Assembly (NCBI GenBank): GCA_037176705.1
Contig: CM073886.1
Location: 5,580,001 to 5,644,000 of the forward strand
Source: Molossus alvarezi
Taxonomy: Eukaryota; Chordata; Mammalia; Chiroptera; Molossidae
Direction: 5' to 3'
DNA: 64,000 nucleotides
The notes beneath the pieces are model-generated. The model searched no databases. It saw nothing but the letters and a program-made list of their open reading frames with translations, and was not told the DNA's origin. The translations under genes and the position numbers were made by a program. This document shows positions 59,111-64,000 of the stretch, one piece after another. The number at the start of each line of letters is the position of its first letter. Position 1 is the first letter of the stretch.

Positions 59111-59544
59111 AAGAATCTTCAAAACAGATAATCACTGACCAGGAATTTCACTTCTATATATCCTAAAAAATAGTCAAAAGTAATTGTAGTTTTCTTACTG
59201 ATTTTAGTAACTCATATATAATAACCATTTTCTGCTCATAAAAAATATATTTATGCAACCAGAAACCATCAAAAATAGGTTATCGTGCTGTCATACAATG
59301 ATCTGAAAAGTTTCTTTGACAAAAATTTCTCATGATAGCATTTGAAATAAAATCACATAATGTAAAATTGTATATGCAGTTTGATCCTAATTATGTGGAA
59401 ACACACAGAGAAGGGGGGAAAAGCAAAAAAAAGATATGCCAAACAACTTTTATACATTTTCAATTTTCCTCATTTAACTTTTATGTATTTTCCAAGTTTT
59501 CTACAATAATTTAGACATTATTCTTATCAAAATAGACATTATCT

Positions 59545-59807
59545 GCCCTGGCTGATTTGGCTCAGCGGTTAGTATCAGTCCGTGGACCAAAGAGTCCAGG
59601 GTTTGATTCCAGTCAAGGGCACATACCTCGGTTGCGGTTTGGTCCCCAGCCCCAGTTGGGGTCATGCGGAAGGCAACCAATCAATGTGTCTCTCTCACAT
59701 CGATGTTTCTTTCTCTCTCTCTCTCTCCCCAACCCCCTCCCTCCCTCACATTCTGTCTGGAAACAAATGGAAAAATATCCTTGGGTGAGGAAAAAACAAA
59801 GGAAAGA
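59545..59807 (+). mobile_element. VES SINE
   Basis: GCCCTGGCTGATTTGGCTCAG head, AATATCCTTGGGTGAGGAAA tail. Duplication AATAGACATTATCT / AATAGATGTTATCT at 59531-59544 and 59808-59821. Confidence 0.92.
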
Positions 59808-59867
59808 AATAGATGTTATCTTATAATGAATTTTAGCAAAAGAAACCAAACACAAAAGTATATTTAC

Positions 59868-60612
59868 TTAATGCAAATCAAAACCACAATGCGATAATCA
59901 CATCACACCCACTAGGGTAGCTATAATAAAAGACAGACGAAAACAAGTGTTGGCATGGATATGGAGACACTAGGAACCCTCACACACAGCTGGTGAGATG
60001 TAAAATGATGCAGCTACTGGGGAAAACAGCTGGGCAGTTGCTCAAAAAGTTAAACATGGAGCTACTATATGACCCAGCAATTGCACTCCCAGGCAAATAT
60101 ACTCAAGAGAAGTGAAAACATATGGCCACACGAAAATTTGTGCGTGAATGTTCATATAGCAGCATTATTCACAATAGCCAAACAGAGGAAACAAGCCCAA
60201 TGTTCATCAACATGTGAATGAATAAACAAACTGTGGTATATTCATATAATGGAATATTTTTCAGCCATAAGAAGCATGCTACAACATGATGAACCTAGAA
60301 AACATCATGCTAAGTGGAAGAAGTCAGATGCAAAAGGCCTCATGTTGCATGACTCCATTGATATGAAATGTCCAAACAGGCCAATCTGCAGACACAGAAA
60401 GTAGATTAGAGGACACCTAGGACTGGGAGGTTTGGGAGGAATAAGGAGTGACTGCAAATGGGTATGGGGTTTCTTTGTGGGATAATAAAAATGTTCTAAA
60501 ACTGATGGTTACACATTTCCGAAAATACTAAAAACCACTGGACTGTGCCCTTTAAATGGGTGCAGTATATGGTATGTAAATTATACCTCAATAAAGCTGT
60601 TTTTACAAAACA
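59868..60612 (+). mobile_element. Old L1 3' end
   Basis: AATCAAAACCACAATGCGATAATCAC, TGACCCAGCAATTGCACTCCC, AATTATACCTCAATAAAGCTG: an old L1 ORF2 end and 3' UTR, diverged. Confidence 0.85.
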
Positions 60613-60890
60613 TATATACTTTATTATTTTACTCATAGTAAAATTCAAGAACAGGCAAAATGAAGCAATGGTGTTAGAAGCCAGAAGAGTGGTTACCTTT
60701 TGGGGGAAAGGGCATGTAGAGTTTGGGAGGGGCAAAAGAGGGAACTTATGGAGGTTGGCAATGTCCTATTTCTCGATCCGGTTGATACATTATCATTTTA
60801 GGATAACTCATCAAGCTTATACTGATAGAAGTATGCATTTTTCTGTATGTTTCCATACTGCCTTTATAAGTTTTTTTTTTTTTTAAAGTA

Positions 60891-61170
60891 GCCCTGACCA
60901 GTGTGGCTCAACAGTTAGAGCATCAACTCTTGCACCAAAGGGTCATGGATTCAATTCCCAGTCAAGGACACATACCTGGGTTGCAGGTTCAATCCCTGGC
61001 CCCAATCAGTCGTGGAGTGTGTGGGAGGCAATCAATGTATCTATCTCATATGGATGTTTCTCTCCTACCTCCCCACCCCCACTATTCCCTCCCTCCCTCC
61101 CTCTCTCCCCTCCATTCTCTAAAAATCAATGAAAAAAATATCCTCAAGTGAGGATTAACCAAAAATAAAA
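60891..61170 (+). mobile_element. VES SINE
   Basis: GCCCTGACCAGTGTGGCTCAAC head, C-rich middle, ATATCCTCAAGTGAGGATTAA tail. Confidence 0.9.
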
Positions 61171-61633
61171 TTTAAAAAGATTGGTTGACTTAAAAAAAGA
61201 AAAACATTAATGTTTCTTAACTCAGCCAGTCTCAGGCCCTAACTCAGTTTATTTTGTCTTATTTACAGCTGATTCTATTTATCTGGTTACTTAACTAAAA
61301 GCCAATTAGAAACTGCTAAATACAGAAGTGAGAAAGTAGAAGGTATAGGCTCCCAGGATAAAGCAAGAGAAAAGCTAAGGAAGGACCATGAAAGAAGAGG
61401 GGAGGGAATGAGAGGGAGCCTTATAAAGAGCAGAAATAAGAATTCAACAACAGCAATCCAGAACTATTCATCAAGTCCTATATAGTCCCACTAGCCCCAA
61501 AGAAGCCACCATTTTACAAACCATGAGCATATTACACAATCCCCGTGATAGTCTATCTAAATCACAAAGAAAATAATAAAATGTGTCCAGGAACCTCTCC
61601 TGGGAAAGTGAGTGTATAAAATATGCTATCAAG

Positions 61634-61901
61634 ACCTGGCTGATGTTGCTAAGTGGTAGAGCATCAGCCCACACACCAAAGGTTTGAGAGTTCAATTCCT
61701 GGTCAAGGGCACATACGTAGGTTGCAGGTTCGGCCAGTCAGAGTGCATGCAGGAGTCAACCAAGCAACCAATCGAGGTGTCTCTCACATTGATGTTTGTT
61801 TCTCTTTCTCTCTCCCTCCTTCACTCCTCCCCTCCTCCCTCCTACTCTCTCTAAAAATCAATGGGAAAATATCCTTGGCTGAGGATTAACAACAACAACA
61901 A
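61634..61901 (+). mobile_element. VES SINE
   Basis: ACCTGGCTGATGTTGCTAAG head, ATATCCTTGGCTGAGGATTAAC tail with an (AAC)n end. 11-bp perfect duplication ATGCTATCAAG at 61623-61633 and 61902-61912. Confidence 0.93.
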
Positions 61902-61956
61902 ATGCTATCAAGCCATCAATCCAAAAGAAGTTCAAATTTTAAAGACTTGATGTTCA

Positions 61957-62113
61957 GCCCAGCTGATGTGGCTCAGTGGATTGAGTGTTGATCCATGGTT
62001 CGATCCCCAGTAGGGGGCCTGCGGAAGGCAGCCTATTGATGTTTCTCACATCAATGTTTCTATCTCTCTCTCCCTTCCTCTCTAAAATAAATCAATAAAA
62101 ACTTATTTTAAAA
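61957..62113 (+). mobile_element. VES SINE, internally deleted
   Basis: GCCCAGCTGATGTGGCTCAG head; the segment between GATCCATGG and TTCGATCCCC is missing. Duplication AAAGACTTGATGTTCA / AAAGACTTTACATTCA at 61941-61956 and 62114-62129. Confidence 0.88.
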
Positions 62114-62286
62114 AAAGACTTTACATTCAATTATCTTTGAAATAACTTATATTCCCCAAAAGACCAGATAAATAGGTTATTATGTTACTCAAAAAAATCA
62201 TACAATGACAACACAATGGCATAGATTATACCATACTGAAAGTCATCTAGCACTGTAACACTGGATATTTGATTACCACTTCTTCA

Positions 62287-63837
62287 CCCCAAATAGCCAT
62301 AGCAATCTTGAAAAAGGACAAAGTAGGTGAGATCACAATACCAGATATCAGGTTATACTACAAAGCTACTGTAATCAAAACAGCCTGGTACTGGCAAAAG
62401 AACAGGCATGTAGACCAGTGGAACAGAATAGAGAACCCAGAAATAGACCCAAGACATTATGCTCAATTAATATTTGACAAAGGAGGCAAGAGCATACAAT
62501 GGAGTAAAGACAGCCTCTTTAATAAATGGTGTTGGGAAAATTGGACAGCTACAGGCAAAAAAAATGAAACTAGACCATCAACTTACACCACACACAAGAA
62601 TAAACTCAAAATGGATAAAAGACTTAAATACGACCCGTAAATCCATAAAAATCCTAGAAGAAAATGCAGGTAACAAAATTTCAGACATCATACGCAGCAT
62701 AATTTTCACTGATACATCATCTAAGGCAACAGAAACAAAGCAGAAAATGAACACATGGGACTACATCAAACTCAAAAGCTTCTGCACAACAAAAGAAACA
62801 ACCATCAAAATGGAAAGGCAACCCTCTGTATGGGAGAGCATCATTGCCAATAATACATCAAATAAGGGGTTAATTTCCAAAATGAATAGAGTACTCATAC
62901 AACTCAACAAAAGGAAGACAAAGAACCCAATTAAAAAATGGGCAGAGGAACTAAATAGACACCTCTCCAAACAGGACATACAAATGGCCAAGAGACATAT
63001 AAAGAAATGCTCAACATCACTAATCATCAGAGAGATGCAAATTAAAACAACAATGAGGTATCACCTCACACCTGTCAGAATGGCCGCCATCAACAAATCA
63101 TCAAACAAGTGTTGGCGAGGGTGTGGAGAAAAGGGGACTCTAGTACACTACTAGTGGGAAAGCAAACTGGTGCAGCCACTATGGAAAACAATATGGTGTT
63201 ACCTCAAAAAAATTAAAAATTGAACTGCCATTTGACCCAGTGATCCCACTTCTAGGAATATACCCTAAGAAGCCTGAAACACCAACCAGAAAGAATATAT
63301 TTACCCCCATGTTCATAGCAGCACTATTTACAATAGCTAAGATCTGAAAACAGCCCAAGTGTCCATTAGTAGACGAATGGATAAAAAAGTTGTGGTACAT
63401 ATACACAATGGAGTACTATGCAGCTGTAAGAAAGAAAGATCTCTTATCCTTTGAGACGACATGGAGGGACCTGGAAAGTATCCTAAGCAAAACAAGACAA
63501 GCAGAAAAAGACAAATACCACATGATCTCACTTATTTGTGGAATATAATAAACATAACAGTCTGAGGAATAGGGTAGACCCAGAGATGTGGAAATAGGGT
63601 ACAGACTGACAACCTTCAGAAGAGGGGGTGGTGGGGGAAAGGAAGAGATAAACCACAGAACTTATATGCATGTATGCATAACCACTGGGCATGGACACCA
63701 AAGCCGGGGATGGGGTGGGGGGGATGAGGAGGAGGGTGTCAATGGGGTAAAAAAGGAGAAACACCTATAACAAAAATAAAATTAAAAAATAAAAAGAAAG
63801 GGAAAAAAATAAATAAAAATAAAATAAAAAAAATAAA
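62287..63837 (+). mobile_element. L1, 5'-truncated, young
   Basis: Starts inside ORF2 (CCCCAAATAGCCATAGCAATC), through the C-terminal region and 3' UTR to an A-rich tail. 13-bp perfect duplication TACCACTTCTTCA at 62274-62286 and 63838-63850. A 226-codon open ORF2 frame remains at 62474-63154 and is not functional on its own. The 3' UTR G-rich tract GGGGATGGGGTGGGGGGG lies at about 63706. Confidence 0.93.
62474..63154 (+). pseudogene. L1 ORF2 C-terminal piece
   Basis: Open frame of 226 codons containing [20 protein letters not shown] and [20 protein letters not shown], the ORF2 segment downstream of the reverse transcriptase. No catalytic motif is included. Confidence 0.85.
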
Positions 63838-64000
63838 TACCACTTCTTCAAAAATAGTCTACAAGTCAAGGGTGAAAACCGAGAGCACACATCCATCAAA
63901 GGTGAGCTACCGAACAGAGACACAGAAAATTTTGAGGTGGAGCACATTTCTCTTCCACATATAACTACAGTGGACTTTTGCAGGATCCTCCAGCTCTTCC

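Larger units (their letters stand above)
48480..64000 (-). other. USP31 intron 1 (part; runs out of the window)
   Basis: No further USP31 exon was found. Unassigned stretches without a recognised repeat: about 49561-50000, 50290-50718, 51204-51608, 52140-52820, 53345-54410, 54655-55077, 55613-55984, 56161-56923, 57345-59053, 59111-59530, 60615-60890, 61171-61622, 62130-62273 and 63851-64000. Confidence 0.8.

Overview
The window is mammalian nuclear DNA, almost certainly from a bat. About 37 tRNA-derived SINEs of the VES type recur (heads like CCTGGCCAGTTTGGCTCAG, a B-box GGTTCGATTCC, a TC-rich tail and a terminal A run). They are interleaved with fairly young L1 copies and with old MIR, L2 and hAT relics. 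The VES family points to Yangochiroptera, probably a vespertilionid or a relative; that taxonomic step is inference.

The one host gene is USP31, a ubiquitin-specific protease, on the minus strand. Fifteen consecutive coding exons (numbered 2-16 here, on the recalled 16-exon human layout) run from 48479 down to a TGA at 1964-1966. All have GT/AG boundaries and phases that join without a break into 1131 residues plus the last base of a preceding Thr codon. The first exon, with the N-terminus and the catalytic Cys box, is not in the window and must lie beyond 64000. The stretch 48480-64000 is therefore read as intron 1, and 1-1963 as the start of the 3' UTR.

Layout: 1-1963, 3' UTR with a CA microsatellite. 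1964-3510, last coding exon (Ser-rich tail). 3511-24097, exons 15 to 7 with modest introns carrying scattered SINEs, MIR/L2/hAT relics and two L1 3' fragments. 24098-43681, a 19.6-kb intron that is largely a pile of nested retroelements: a near-full-length dead L1 (25732-33622) that has itself received a VES SINE and an intact ARF1 retrocopy, then an internally deleted L1 (35103-38488), then a facing half-L1-like element (40193-42836) inside an older L1. 43682-48479, exons 6 to 2. 48480-64000, intron 1, with many SINEs and a 5'-truncated L1 at 62287-63837.

The most notable object is the ARF1 retrocopy at 31368-33182. Its 181-codon reading frame is intact (one difference, A6V, from mammalian ARF1 as I recall it). 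It has 5' and 3' UTR, AATAAA, a poly(A) tail and an 18-bp perfect target-site duplication. It sits in the C-terminal part of a dead L1 ORF2, in the same frame, giving an uninterrupted 218-codon L1-ARF1 ORF antisense to USP31. I see no operon, CRISPR array, phage or novel defence-like system; the rest is a conventional gene plus layered transposition, some of it unusually legible.
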